In this document: one piece after another, positions 42,507 through 52,040 of the stretch
How the letters are laid out: each line of letters starts with the position of its first letter
How positions within the stretch are numbered: the first letter of the stretch is position 1
NCBI GenBank assembly: GCA_965243485.1
Contig: CBDEVP010000001.1
Location: 1 to 64,000 of the forward strand
Direction: 5' to 3'
DNA length: 64,000 nt
From: UBA7330 sp965243485
GTDB taxonomy: Bacteria; Bacteroidota; Bacteroidia; Cytophagales; Cyclobacteriaceae
Translations under genes and position numbers: made by a program
Notes under the pieces: model-generated
What the model was told of the DNA's origin: nothing
The model's database searches: none
What the model saw: only the letters and a program-made list of their open reading frames with translations

Positions 42507-44684
42507 ATGGATTTTGTTTACATCTTCCGGGTTATAATCAATCGTCTTCCGATAATCATCGTTATCACATTTCTGGCGGCGCTGATCACAGGTGTGTTGA
42601 CATACCTGTCACCCAAAAAATATCAATCGGATGTACTGCTATCCACCGGATATACGGTGTCCAGCAGTTTTGATCTTGCAGAACAGAGATTCAGTCTTGT
42701 GGAGGCTGACCTGAAATTCAACAACCTGATTGAAGAGATGAATTCAAATATACTTGTGGGTACCCTCTCTCATCACCTGCTTTTGCACGACCTCACAGAA
42801 GAAATTCCTTTTAAGGAATTTGAAGAAGAAGAGAAATTAGAGACTGATATCCTCAACGGAATCCCCAAAGATACCATTGTAATGATCCTTCAGGAGAAGA
42901 TCAGGAACTTTGAACTTTTGTCATCCTATGATGACACCGAAAGAAGCATCGCCGCTACCATTCTTGACTATCAGTACAGTCCCTCTGATATCAGGGGCTC
43001 CATGGATATCCGAAGAGCAAATTATACCGATTATATCTCAGTGATTGCTGAAACTGAGGATCCATTCCTGTCTGCATTTATGGTAAATACCCTTTGCGAT
43101 GAATTCTTAAGGTATAACAGGATGATCAGGTTTTCTCAGAGTACCGAATCTGAGGAATATCTCAGCTCACTTGCCGAACAAAAAAGGCAGGTCCTTGAAA
43201 CCAAATCCAATAATCTGAAAGCCTATAAATCCAGGAACCAGTTCTTGGATTTTGAACTTGAATCTGAGTCTAAGCTGGATCAGTTGAAGAACGTAGAAGA
43301 ACAGAAAAATGAAACTTTGAATGAGATAAACCGGATCAACCTTTCCATTGCTTCGATAGATGCAAAGATCGCTGAAAGTGAAATTGAGGATCCTGTATCA
43401 TCTGATGAATTCGCCGATCTCAGAAAACGCCTGGCTCATTTAAATGAAAGAAGGAGAAAAAGACTTGGTAATTATAAAGTCCTGACCGATTCAATTTATA
43501 TGATCCGGAATGAACTGGATAACATGGTCAATCGATCAAGTCCGCCGGACAGAGATCTCCTTACCCGGCGCGAATCTTTGAACATGGATCTTCAAATTCA
43601 GGAGAACAAACTGGCGAACTTAGAAAAGCGTTCTTCAAAACTGGAAGGGCAAGTCTCGTCCTTTGTTTCTACAGAAGCTTCAATCTCATTTCTTCAACGT
43701 GAGGTGGATATTGCCGCAGAAGAATACCTTAAAGTCCAGGAGAAATTGAATGATGTGAGAAATGCCAGCTATAACTCAAAAGATGCTCTCAAGGTGATCT
43801 TATGGGGCCAGCCTGCCATAGAGCATCAGTCATCTGGCCTCTTTGTGAAGGTAGCCATTTCCATTATGGGCAGTCTGACAGTGTGTCTGGCGTTCCTGTT
43901 ATCCATTGAGTTCATCAATTCCAGGATCAAAATTGCTTCCAGGTTTCGCCAAATGGTGAATATGGATCTTATAGGAACAATCAAAAACCGGGAAAAACCT
44001 AAGAAACTGAAGAAAGGCAGGACAGATAAAGCCGAAAGTATTGCAGCCACACAACTCAGAAAATTGAGAAACAAAATAGTTTCCCAGGATGGCAGGATCA
44101 TTCTGTGGACCAGCCTCAATCCCGGGGATGGTAAGTCCTCTACCATTTATGCGATGGCCAATTCGCTCGGCCTGATCAATAAAAATGTTTTGATCCTGGA
44201 TACCAACTTCCGGAGTAATAAGTTTTTTAAGGACCTGGCTGAAAATCAGAAATTAAAAGTCAACCTAAATCCTTTCAGGGAAATACAAAAGAATATCCAT
44301 AATCAGCCTTCAAAATATGACAGGGTGCAAATTTTTGGAGAAAATTATAGCGTTTCACAGAAAAACGAAAGTGTCCATATCATTCCAAATAAGGGACCGG
44401 AAGGCTCTCCTGCTGAAGTATTGTCAGGAATTGCTTTAGATGAGATCTTGCACCAATTGCTGGAAAATAACGTGTATGACTACATTTTTCTCGAAGGAGC
44501 AAGCTTAAATGAATATTCCGATGCGATTGAGTTAACCACTTATGCGGACAGAGTTGTCCTGGTATTTGACGCACTGAAGAATCTTGATCAGCGTGATCAG
44601 GATACTTTGAAATCAGTTAATGGATTTAATGGTAAGTTGCTGGGTGGAGTATTGAACCGGGAGCTGGAATTAAAAGAAGTGTAA
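42507..44684 (+). CDS. Polysaccharide co-polymerase (Wzz/GumC type) with BY-kinase-like domain
   Basis: Predicted 725 residues. A first membrane helix (about 15-35, IIIVITFLAALITGVLTYL) and a second (about 446-468) flank a large periplasmic region with a long coiled coil (about 200-420). The cytosolic domain from about 500 resembles BY-kinases: TSLNPGDGKSSTIYA is a Walker A with Lys543, VLILDTNFRS is the Walker A', and YDYIFLEGASLNEYSD replaces Walker B. I see no Tyr cluster at the C terminus (it ends GVLNRELELKEV), so autophosphorylation may not occur. Such proteins set chain length and couple Wzy polymerisation to export. It opens a unit with the O-antigen polymerase-like gene. Confidence 0.87.
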   Translation: MDFVYIFRVIINRLPIIIVITFLAALITGVLTYLSPKKYQSDVLLSTGYTVSSSFDLAEQRFSLVEADLKFNNLIEEMNSNILVGTLSHHLLLHDLTEEIPFKEFEEEEKLETDILNGIPKDTIVMILQEKIRNFELLSSYDDTERSIAATILDYQYSPSDIRGSMDIRRANYTDYISVIAETEDPFLSAFMVNTLCDEFLRYNRMIRFSQSTESEEYLSSLAEQKRQVLETKSNNLKAYKSRNQFLDFELESESKLDQLKNVEEQKNETLNEINRINLSIASIDAKIAESEIEDPVSSDEFADLRKRLAHLNERRRKRLGNYKVLTDSIYMIRNELDNMVNRSSPPDRDLLTRRESLNMDLQIQENKLANLEKRSSKLEGQVSSFVSTEASISFLQREVDIAAEEYLKVQEKLNDVRNASYNSKDALKVILWGQPAIEHQSSGLFVKVAISIMGSLTVCLAFLLSIEFINSRIKIASRFRQMVNMDLIGTIKNREKPKKLKKGRTDKAESIAATQLRKLRNKIVSQDGRIILWTSLNPGDGKSSTIYAMANSLGLINKNVLILDTNFRSNKFFKDLAENQKLKVNLNPFREIQKNIHNQPSKYDRVQIFGENYSVSQKNESVHIIPNKGPEGSPAEVLSGIALDEILHQLLENNVYDYIFLEGASLNEYSDAIELTTYADRVVLVFDALKNLDQRDQDTLKSVNGFNGKLLGGVLNRELELKEV

Positions 44685-44716
44685 CTGCAGGCCAGGATCT
44701 TTAATACAAATAAGTT

Positions 44717-44818
44717 TTGAAACAAGATAAAACCAAAGATTTACTACTCCTTCGTCTCGTTCAGGCTTTTCTGTTATGTGTATACCTTTTTATCCTGCTT
44801 AAAGTCTTAATACTGTGA
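44717..44818 (+). CDS. Possible small single-helix membrane peptide
   Basis: A 33-residue frame from TTG 44717: a charged start (MKQDKTKDLLLLR) followed by one hydrophobic stretch (LVQAFLLCVYLFILLKVLIL) and stop. Its TGA overlaps the GTG start of the following polymerase gene in a GTGA arrangement, typical of translational coupling. The TTG start and tiny size keep confidence low. Confidence 0.4.
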   Translation: MKQDKTKDLLLLRLVQAFLLCVYLFILLKVLIL

Positions 44819-46290
44819 CTTTTTTACTCGAACTCGGTGATAGATTTGGCAGATTATTAAAGTGGGAAACAGCCTTAGGGAAGGTGCTGATATTTTCCAT
44901 TTTAACCTTACTGTCGGTCTTTTTTGCATATAATATCCCCAAATATGGCATTGCATTCGGCTCCATCCCCATCATTCTTATACCTGCTGTATTTGTTGCC
45001 CTGGGTTCCCTGATCAGTATCGAATTCGGATTCTATACGATCATCGTACTTGGCTTCCTGGTAAGCTTTTTCAAAAGGCTTATTTTCGGGCTTAACATCT
45101 CCCATGATGAAGTACCCCTTGGAATTGGAGTGAGTGCTTTGATGGGCATTACCTTTTTAGGATTTCTCATTCGGAATATGGCTAATAAAAGCTCTGAATG
45201 GAAGAAATTTCTGACCCCTATCACCCTGCTGATCCTGCTGGATATGGTTTACACCGTCATTATTGCGGCTAATCCCAGCGGACCCGGGATCACCAACTGG
45301 CTGATGCTGGGATTTAGGTGGCTGATCTTTGACCTGATGCTTATCATTGTAGCCTACGTGGTTTTCAGTTCCCTTGATAAGGTGCTTTTCTTCACCAAAT
45401 TCTGGATAGGTTTACTGTTGGTTTCAGGCCTTTATACCTTATTTCAGGAGTATATCACCCTGCCCATATGGGATTACCGGTTTCTGACCAGTGATCCGAT
45501 GATCTTCAAATTGAATTATATAGGAGGTAGATTCAGGTTATCCGGTCTACTTGGCGATGTAAGTGAAGCGGGATTATTTATGGCTTATGCGAGCATCCTG
45601 TTGCTTGTTTTTATTCTTTATGTAAAAGATCATAAGAAAAGGTTTCAATTAATTATAGCGCTTATCATCACATTGATCTCCGCATCACTATCCGGGACGC
45701 GAACTGCCTACGCCATCTTTGTCATTGGACTGGTGCTGCTGGGACTTATTCACATTCGGCAAAAATATACCGTGATCGTTGGTATGCTTGGGGTACTTGG
45801 ACTTCTGGTTATTCTTTATGGTCCCATTCATACTCCAACCATTAAAAGAATAAGATCGACATTTGAACCACAAAATGATCCTTCCTATCAATTAAGAGAA
45901 GCCAAATGGTCGCGTATACAACCCTGGTTAAGGAGACACCCCATAGGAAGTGGTATTGGTACTGTGGGGCCACTTGATCCGGAAAAAGAAGAAGCGGACA
46001 GCGGATACGTGGCGGTGGCCATAGAAAGAGGATGGATCGGATTGATAATCAGGCTCGCATTGTACTTCACCATTGTAGCATATGGGATAAATTACTATTT
46101 TAGATCTGAAAACAATACCTATAGGGCCTTATATCTTGCTTACGTTTGTGGATTTTTTGCCATGACGATTGCTCACATGAGCCAGGATGCTTTGAATAAA
46201 TGGCCCAGCTATATTATTATGGAATCCTCTTTCATAATGATCATCCGACTCAAGCAACTTGAAAACAAAACCAAAGTCAAAAATGCCTAA
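44815..46290 (+). CDS. O-antigen ligase / polymerase family (Wzy-like) membrane protein
   Basis: Predicted 491 residues, starting at GTG 44815 (an overlap of four bases with a small upstream frame). About 11 to 12 hydrophobic helices are separated by short loops. One large loop, between the last helices, holds RSTFEPQNDPSYQLREAKWSRIQPWLRRHPIGSGIGTVG, the conserved region of the Wzy_C/O-antigen ligase family with R-x-x-x-W and HPxxGxG motifs. SGTRTAYAIFVIGLVLL is another conserved part. It should polymerise lipid-linked repeat units on the periplasmic side. It sits between the Wzz-like gene and a TolC-like gene, as in Wzx/Wzy-dependent systems. Confidence 0.87.
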   Translation: MTFLLELGDRFGRLLKWETALGKVLIFSILTLLSVFFAYNIPKYGIAFGSIPIILIPAVFVALGSLISIEFGFYTIIVLGFLVSFFKRLIFGLNISHDEVPLGIGVSALMGITFLGFLIRNMANKSSEWKKFLTPITLLILLDMVYTVIIAANPSGPGITNWLMLGFRWLIFDLMLIIVAYVVFSSLDKVLFFTKFWIGLLLVSGLYTLFQEYITLPIWDYRFLTSDPMIFKLNYIGGRFRLSGLLGDVSEAGLFMAYASILLLVFILYVKDHKKRFQLIIALIITLISASLSGTRTAYAIFVIGLVLLGLIHIRQKYTVIVGMLGVLGLLVILYGPIHTPTIKRIRSTFEPQNDPSYQLREAKWSRIQPWLRRHPIGSGIGTVGPLDPEKEEADSGYVAVAIERGWIGLIIRLALYFTIVAYGINYYFRSENNTYRALYLAYVCGFFAMTIAHMSQDALNKWPSYIIMESSFIMIIRLKQLENKTKVKNA

Positions 46291-46972
46291 ATCATCTTTG
46301 ATCATCCTGCTAATTGTTCAAATCAGCATTCTAAAAGGACAGCAAATGGACCCTTCCCTTGCGATCGATCCAAAAGGAGAACAATTGGCGAAAATTGCCT
46401 GGGAAAAAAGTTCTTTCAATAAATTATATGAAAGCAACAAACAGGTTGCAGAACATAGCATGAACTCTTCTAAATTTTCTTTCCTGGAAGGAATGGGATT
46501 CAGTCTCAACGTGAATGAATTTACCATCAACCCGGTACCCGGAAACAATAACTTCTACCCAAGATACAATTTTGGATACTCATTCAGCATTGGTCAGATC
46601 ATGGATATGGCCGGAGATGTAAAAGAAGCGAAAAACCAGATATTGAAACTCGACTATGAACGGATCGAAGATAGTCTCAGGGTGCGATCAAATGTTTTGC
46701 AGAAGTATGAAGCGTACAAATTATCGTATGAATTGATGCAAATGGCAAAGGAAAATGTCATCAATGTTAATTCAGAACTGGGGGTCATCGAGCGGGATTA
46801 CTCTGAAGGTAAAGTAGACATTGCACAATATAAGATGATACAGGATGCATATACATCCGCACGGTCACAGGAATTGAATGCCATCAATGCTTTCTTTATC
46901 GCTAAGATACAATTAGAGGAAGTGCTGGGAATGAGCCTGGAGTCCGCATTCAGACAAATTGAAGGTAATTGA
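46283..46972 (+). CDS. Half-size TolC/OEP-like outer-membrane protein
   Basis: Predicted 229 residues from ATG 46283, eight bases inside the previous gene's stop region; the upstream in-frame ATG (46259) would add a basic tail. The signal peptide is MPKSSLIILLIVQISILKGQ. The mature part has two beta-like stretches (FSFLEGMGFSLNVNEFTI, PRYNFGYSFSIGQIMDM) and long helices with heptads (DYERIEDSLRVRSNVLQKYEAYKLSYELMQM and NSELGVIERDYSEGKVDIAQYKMIQDAYTSARSQ). This is the layout of one TolC structural repeat; full TolC proteins carry two and are about 430 residues. It may assemble as more copies per ring or only resemble TolC. A link to polysaccharide export is likely from context, since no Wza-like gene was seen. 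Confidence 0.68.
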   Translation: MPKSSLIILLIVQISILKGQQMDPSLAIDPKGEQLAKIAWEKSSFNKLYESNKQVAEHSMNSSKFSFLEGMGFSLNVNEFTINPVPGNNNFYPRYNFGYSFSIGQIMDMAGDVKEAKNQILKLDYERIEDSLRVRSNVLQKYEAYKLSYELMQMAKENVINVNSELGVIERDYSEGKVDIAQYKMIQDAYTSARSQELNAINAFFIAKIQLEEVLGMSLESAFRQIEGN

Positions 46973-46996
46973 CGATTGGCAAACAACCTGTAGAGA

Positions 46997-47911
46997 TCAT
47001 TTTTGATCCTCTGCATTGAAAGTTTCGATTCTATCAATAACATACTTTGCCGTAGCCTCTTCGCTGCAATATTGATCATAATAGGCAATCATCCTTTTTT
47101 GAATATCACTCTGCCTGACCGGATCTGCCAGGATTTCGGCGATTTTCCAATGGAACCCAATCCATGATTTTAACTGAATACCCGGGAATTCTTTAAAAAA
47201 CCAGTAATCATAAAGCTCCCTGGTCACAATGATACAGCCCATCTTTGCAGCCTCAAAAAAGCGAAACGAGACATCACTTCGATAGCCCTCTGGTACCAGT
47301 GCAATTCTGGTATCCATCAGGATTTCTGAGTATGCCGCAGGACTCAAACCACCTGTAAATTTTCTGGTAAACTGGATATATTCTCTGGATTTAGCACTTA
47401 CGAATAAGGATTTAATCCGGGTCATGATCTGATGTAACCGGATACCAAGAAAAAACAACATTCTTTTCTTATAGATATTCCCCGAATAGAAAATCCCGTA
47501 TTTTCGATCTTTAATTTGCTTAAAAGGAACCTCATGAAGGGATCCGTTATATCCGAGCGGTACTGGAAAACAATTGGGAGGCCTGTTGTGAATCGGACAA
47601 TAGGGGGAAAAAATGATCCTGGCAGATAGCATATCTTCAGGGATCTCATGCGTTTCATTTGACAAGCAGAATACAATACTTTTCTCATCAAAGTCATAAT
47701 CATACAGTTGTGTAGAACCGATGATATAAAACTGATAATCTTTGAAACTTTTCCACCGGATCAGATGCTTGAAAAGTCTACTGTAATAGACCTGTTCAAG
47801 CGGATGGTCTTCCGGCGATTTTACCGCCCCGAAGTTGATCGACAGATTAGGGATCCCTTTAAGGAATTTGTGATGTTCCTGATACTCCTGATAGCGCTTG
47901 TTTGATTCCAA
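46997..47911 (-). CDS. Exostosin-like (GT47-type) glycosyltransferase
   Basis: Predicted 304 residues, starting at TTG 47911. There are no membrane helices. The segment TRIALVPEGYRSDVSFRFFEAAKMGCIIVTRELYDYWFF is the exostosin-type donor-binding region: R-x-A-L-x-P-x-G, then a S-x-R-x-x-E-A-x-x-x-G-x-I-x-V pattern. The N-terminal part (RLFKHLIRWKSFKDYQFYIIG and SARIIFSPYCPIHNRPPNCFPVPLGY) fits a GT-B fold domain. It should add a sugar on the cytosolic side. It is 27 bp from the next gene on the same strand, a GT2, and both are probably read together. The family call rests on this one region, so it is moderate. Confidence 0.6.
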   Translation of the reverse strand: MESNKRYQEYQEHHKFLKGIPNLSINFGAVKSPEDHPLEQVYYSRLFKHLIRWKSFKDYQFYIIGSTQLYDYDFDEKSIVFCLSNETHEIPEDMLSARIIFSPYCPIHNRPPNCFPVPLGYNGSLHEVPFKQIKDRKYGIFYSGNIYKKRMLFFLGIRLHQIMTRIKSLFVSAKSREYIQFTRKFTGGLSPAAYSEILMDTRIALVPEGYRSDVSFRFFEAAKMGCIIVTRELYDYWFFKEFPGIQLKSWIGFHWKIAEILADPVRQSDIQKRMIAYYDQYCSEEATAKYVIDRIETFNAEDQK

Positions 47912-47938
47912 ATCTTAAGACATTAGTTCGGGAGGCCA

Positions 47939-49111
47939 TTAATTTTGGTCATTCCTTACCTTATGGGCCGTGTGAATGAATTTTTTATTGGCACCTTTGA
48001 GATTAAACAGTAAAAGAAAAAAACTGAGAATGATTCCGGGTAGACGGATGACAGCTTTAACCAGATCTTTATTATAATAGGATCTTGGAATAGCTACCAT
48101 GGTAATGACCACGTTTGCCAACCATAAAGTCAACCACTGCTGCCAGTGCCAGATATCGTAAAGAGAAAGCACAAGAGAAAGGCCTGTTAGCAATGTGATC
48201 AACCCGATATTCATAGATCTGGGCAATTGAATGTTTCGTAATACCGTGCTATGAAAATAAATAAATTTCCCTCTCATCAGGGCATTAACACCACGACCGA
48301 AGTACTTCCGTAAATAGTAAAAGTGGCTCGATAGCCACCGTCTTCTTTGATTTTTAAAATTGGCCATCTCATCGGTTTTCTCATCATATACTACAGCTTC
48401 ATCGAGGTAGGAAGAACGAACGCCGACATCAAGCAGTTCATATTCTAATTCCCTGTCGAATCCACCAATGCTGTCCATGGACTGCAGAACATCTTTAAAT
48501 GGTTCTTTCTTAAAGGCCATTCCGGATCCATTGAGAGAAACGGAAAGTCCCAGCACTTCGGGACCTTTACGTAAATTGACAATATTGAGCGATTCACTGA
48601 TGCCATCCAGAATGGCCAATGTGTTATTATGATTAGAAGCTACTCTTTTGCCCTGCACTGAATCCTGGCGCTCCAATTTCCTGTTTATCTGCTCCAGAAA
48701 ATCAGATTTCATGAGGTTATCGGCATCAAGAATGACCACGTGGCTAAACCTGTCCAGCTCCGGATGTTCCATGCATTTTTTCAATGAACGGACTTTTGTG
48801 CTTTGTTCGAACTGCACCTCAACTACCTCTACCGGCATATTTTGCAGCTGCCGGATCGTATCCTTTGACAAGCCATCGGCAATAACAAACAACTTCCAGT
48901 ATTCTTTAGGGTAACTGACATTAAGATTCCTTTTCACAGTATTGAGGATGACCTCATCACAACGGTAAGCCGGCACAAGCACAGCAATCTGATAAAAATC
49001 TTTCTTCTGAATTGTATTCTTCGAATAAAAGAAGCTTGTCAGTGTAAAGAGTGCAGAGTAGGAAATAAAATAAAAGCAGTAGATTCCTAAAACAATCTCT
49101 AAAATTCCCAT
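47939..49111 (-). CDS. Membrane glycosyltransferase family 2 protein (QxxRW type)
   Basis: Predicted 390 residues. An N-terminal helix (ILEIVLGIYCFYFISYSALFTL) precedes the GT-A core: IAVLVPAYRCDEVI, KLFVIADGLSKDT, VVILDADNLMKSDFL with the DxD, and NGSGMAFKKEPF. FNRELEYEL-like EDxELDVG follows, then QRRRWLSSHFYYLRKYF, the QxxRW motif of processive-type transferases. Two or three C-terminal helices end the chain. It likely uses an NDP-sugar on the cytosolic face of the inner membrane. The motif set is complete, and the gene is probably co-transcribed with the exostosin-like gene. Confidence 0.88.
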   Translation of the reverse strand: MGILEIVLGIYCFYFISYSALFTLTSFFYSKNTIQKKDFYQIAVLVPAYRCDEVILNTVKRNLNVSYPKEYWKLFVIADGLSKDTIRQLQNMPVEVVEVQFEQSTKVRSLKKCMEHPELDRFSHVVILDADNLMKSDFLEQINRKLERQDSVQGKRVASNHNNTLAILDGISESLNIVNLRKGPEVLGLSVSLNGSGMAFKKEPFKDVLQSMDSIGGFDRELEYELLDVGVRSSYLDEAVVYDEKTDEMANFKNQRRRWLSSHFYYLRKYFGRGVNALMRGKFIYFHSTVLRNIQLPRSMNIGLITLLTGLSLVLSLYDIWHWQQWLTLWLANVVITMVAIPRSYYNKDLVKAVIRLPGIILSFFLLLFNLKGANKKFIHTAHKVRNDQN

Positions 49112-49286
49112 TCACAAAATTTTTTCTAAAGGCGATGATCTTCGTAAAAATATAAGAAAAGAATGGATTGATACATTATTTTGGCTATTCTTATGCACTT
49201 CATCATAATCAATTAATAATGTACCAACAGCATTAAAGCTTTTGATTATCATGAAATTTATTCTTTAAAAAAGTTTCATCATCTCC

Positions 49287-50519
49287 ATGGAAAGATCCGA
49301 GTACGCTATCATCATTTTGGCATTGTCCAGGGTAGATTCCAAATATTCTTCCACCGCACTTTCACTGGCCAGTGAGTTATCAGCAAATAATCGAATACTC
49401 TATATTAACCACCCATACACGTACAAGGAAGTTATCAGGGATTACTCCTCAAACCGAAAGATCAGGAAACTGATAGTCAACCTAATATTTAGAAGAGTAA
49501 CCATCGAGAAGGATTCAAAAACCAACTATACATCCATTGTTCCACCTCCTACCCTTCCGATCAACTGGATCCCGGAATCAAAACTCTATGATTACCTGCA
49601 AAAAGTAAATGACCGGATCATTTCTAAAGTCATCCGGACAATTATCAAAAAAGGTCAGCTGGATAAATATATTTTTTTTAATATCCATGACCCTTACTTC
49701 CGGAGTTTTTTTCATGAAAAATTCAATCCAATGATGCGTATCTACATGTCGGTGGATGACCTTTCACAGGATGGGTACGGTATAAAACACGGGGTTTCTT
49801 TGGAACAGCTCGCTGCAAAAAAATCCAACCTTGTTTTAGCTACGAGTTTTCACCTTCAGAAAAAACTGAAGGACTTCAATTTAAATGTTCAAATACTTAA
49901 TAATGCCGTCGATTTTACATTGTTCAACAGATCTCTAACTGCTGATTTTACAAAACCTAAGGAACTATTACCCATCAAAGGACCAATCATTGGCTACACC
50001 GGAAATCTGGATGATACAAGGCTGGATTTTGAACTGATCAGCATGGTTGCCAGCAAGTTTCCGGATCATACCGTCTTACTTATCGGGCCCATCAACTCAA
50101 AAGAATATTACACAAATCAATTAGACCAGATAAAAAATATCTTATGGCTGGGGCCAAAGAATATCACTGAACTCCCCCTTTATCTGAAATACATGGATGT
50201 GGTACTTATACCCTTTAAGGTCAACAAGTTGACAGCGAGCATTTACCCGCTTAAAGTCAATGAATACCTGGCAGCCGGAAAAAATGTGGTCTCAACAGCT
50301 TTCAGTCCGGATATTTCCCTATTCAGGGATGTGATCATGATCTCATCAACAAAGACTGAGTTCCTTGATAACGTGGGGAAGGCTCTTCAAAACAAACCTG
50401 ATCAGCAAATGATAGACGAAAAGGTAGAAGTCGCCAAAAGAAATACCTGGACCGCCCGGGTGGATCAATTTTGGGAATATGTTGAATCAACAGCTTCAGG
50501 AAATCGGTTGGGTGACTGA
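49287..50519 (+). CDS. GT-B fold glycosyltransferase (GT4-like)
   Basis: Predicted 410 residues without membrane segments. The N-terminal domain contains IIILALSRVDSKYSSTALSLASELS and ILYINHPYTYKEV, as in transferases that follow a Rossmann-type start. The second domain has PIIGYTGNLDDTRLDFELI, TVLLIGPINSKEYY, NILWLGPKNITELPLYLKYMDVVLIPF, and YPLKVNEYLAAGKNVVSTAF with the donor-phosphate-binding K-x-x-E-Y-L-A-A-G segment. This is typical of GT4-like enzymes such as the TuaH group. It should act in the cytosol on lipid-linked intermediates. It is divergent from the GT2 gene at 47939 and convergent with the flippase. Confidence 0.85.
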   Translation: MERSEYAIIILALSRVDSKYSSTALSLASELSANNRILYINHPYTYKEVIRDYSSNRKIRKLIVNLIFRRVTIEKDSKTNYTSIVPPPTLPINWIPESKLYDYLQKVNDRIISKVIRTIIKKGQLDKYIFFNIHDPYFRSFFHEKFNPMMRIYMSVDDLSQDGYGIKHGVSLEQLAAKKSNLVLATSFHLQKKLKDFNLNVQILNNAVDFTLFNRSLTADFTKPKELLPIKGPIIGYTGNLDDTRLDFELISMVASKFPDHTVLLIGPINSKEYYTNQLDQIKNILWLGPKNITELPLYLKYMDVVLIPFKVNKLTASIYPLKVNEYLAAGKNVVSTAFSPDISLFRDVIMISSTKTEFLDNVGKALQNKPDQQMIDEKVEVAKRNTWTARVDQFWEYVESTASGNRLGD

Positions 50520-50545
50520 GTGCTCGGGTGTTGGTAGCACATCAT

Positions 50546-51892
50546 TCATTTGATGAGCTTTGACGGTTGGAAATTGATCACCTTGTCTATAAGCATAAGA
50601 AAATACATACGAAAATATTTAGCGATCTCAAGCATACTTACGTCATATTTAGTTTTCAGATAAATAAGGTTAAATAAGACGACTATCACAAAGCTGGACA
50701 GGGTAGCCAGGGCAGCACCGGTAATTTCAAAAACAGGGATCAGGAGGATATTCAGTACCGTATTCAGTATGGCAGCCAGTATCACAAAAAGCATATTGAT
50801 CCTTGCTTTACCAATAGCATCCAGCAAAATGCCCATTTGTTTATTGAAGGGAAGTATCAGGCTGTAAAAAATCGTTATTTGAAGCACAAAAGAAGATTCC
50901 TCGTACTCGGTGCCGGCAACTATCCGGATGATCAGTGTCGAGAATACAATCACGGTAACGACGATAGGGATACTGAACAACAGGATAGCGGCCACCGATT
51001 TTTCATACATTCCTTTTAATATCGATTCCCCATCCTGTGCAGCGGCTTCAACTGCCTTTGGGAACATGATGTTTGCAAGAGCCATGATGGGCACATCCAC
51101 CAGGTTTGAAATCCGGATAGCAACATTATAAATCGCAACAGCCACAGGTGAAATAAACCAGGCCAGCATCCATGCATCTATATTTCTCAAAAGTACTGCT
51201 GCAATGCTGGTTCCAAATGTGTATTTTCCATAATGATAAAGTTTCCAGCAGATTTCCGTACTCCACCTGATTGAAAAAATCAGATGTTTCCGGGAAAACC
51301 AGGCATTGGAAAGTGCCCCCAATAAAACCGAAAGGGCATAGAAAATTGCCAGATGAATCAGACTAAGTGGTATCGAAAAAATAAAATAGATCAACACAAC
51401 CAGAAAGATGGAGCCATTTCTGACCATATTTCCGATCAGTGATCCCCTGAAATCCAGGTGATACACCAAAAGGTATTCAAAATGAAAATAAATGGGGACA
51501 ACCAGATTGGATATAAGAAATATCAAAAACAATTGATCAAATTGCTCAATTTTCCACATTTCACCGAGTGGAAATGAAACGAGATAAAACAGCGAAGCAA
51601 ATACCAGAGATGAAATGAAATGAAGGATAAATGAAGTATTTTGAACTTCTTTTTTCTTTGCATCCTCGGCCATCCCCATGATCCGGATCAAAGGGTTCTT
51701 GAAAAAACCTGTTCGTGCAATCTCCATCAAGGTTGCAATGGAGATGAATAACATCCATGTCCCAAAGTCGTCCTTGCTGAGTATCCTGACCAAAAAGTAA
51801 AAATTACCAAAACCAAAAACCAGCATTGATAACCTTTCAAGTAAAGCGAATTTGCCCGAACTGACCCAGTAGTTGGCTTTACTATTTGTCAT
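50546..51892 (-). CDS. Wzx-like lipid-linked oligosaccharide flippase
   Basis: Predicted 448 residues with about 12 to 14 hydrophobic helices spread across the chain. The start ANYWVSSGKFALLERLSMLVFGFGNFYFLVRILSKDDFGTWMLF matches the polysaccharide transporter (MVF superfamily) pattern with a conserved DFG(x)W segment. Later helices include IDAWMLAWFISPVAVAIYNVAIRI and VLNILLIPVFEITGAALATLSSF, the latter with the G-x-x-G-A-x-x-A/S motif near the end of the fold. It should move undecaprenyl-diphosphate-linked repeat units across the inner membrane for the Wzy-like polymerase. It is convergent with the GT4-like gene, with 26 bp between them. Confidence 0.87.
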   Translation of the reverse strand: MTNSKANYWVSSGKFALLERLSMLVFGFGNFYFLVRILSKDDFGTWMLFISIATLMEIARTGFFKNPLIRIMGMAEDAKKKEVQNTSFILHFISSLVFASLFYLVSFPLGEMWKIEQFDQLFLIFLISNLVVPIYFHFEYLLVYHLDFRGSLIGNMVRNGSIFLVVLIYFIFSIPLSLIHLAIFYALSVLLGALSNAWFSRKHLIFSIRWSTEICWKLYHYGKYTFGTSIAAVLLRNIDAWMLAWFISPVAVAIYNVAIRISNLVDVPIMALANIMFPKAVEAAAQDGESILKGMYEKSVAAILLFSIPIVVTVIVFSTLIIRIVAGTEYEESSFVLQITIFYSLILPFNKQMGILLDAIGKARINMLFVILAAILNTVLNILLIPVFEITGAALATLSSFVIVVLFNLIYLKTKYDVSMLEIAKYFRMYFLMLIDKVINFQPSKLIK

Positions 51893-52040
51893 ATGATAAG
51901 GATACTAAAGAATTGGGATTCATGATAAAAGTTTTGTTCCCCGGCAAACTAAATGATTAAGGTTCTGAAATCATAATAAGCTCTGCCGGCAAGCAGATCA
52001 TTAGTTGCAACCATTATGATCACTTAACAGTGCGCGAATT

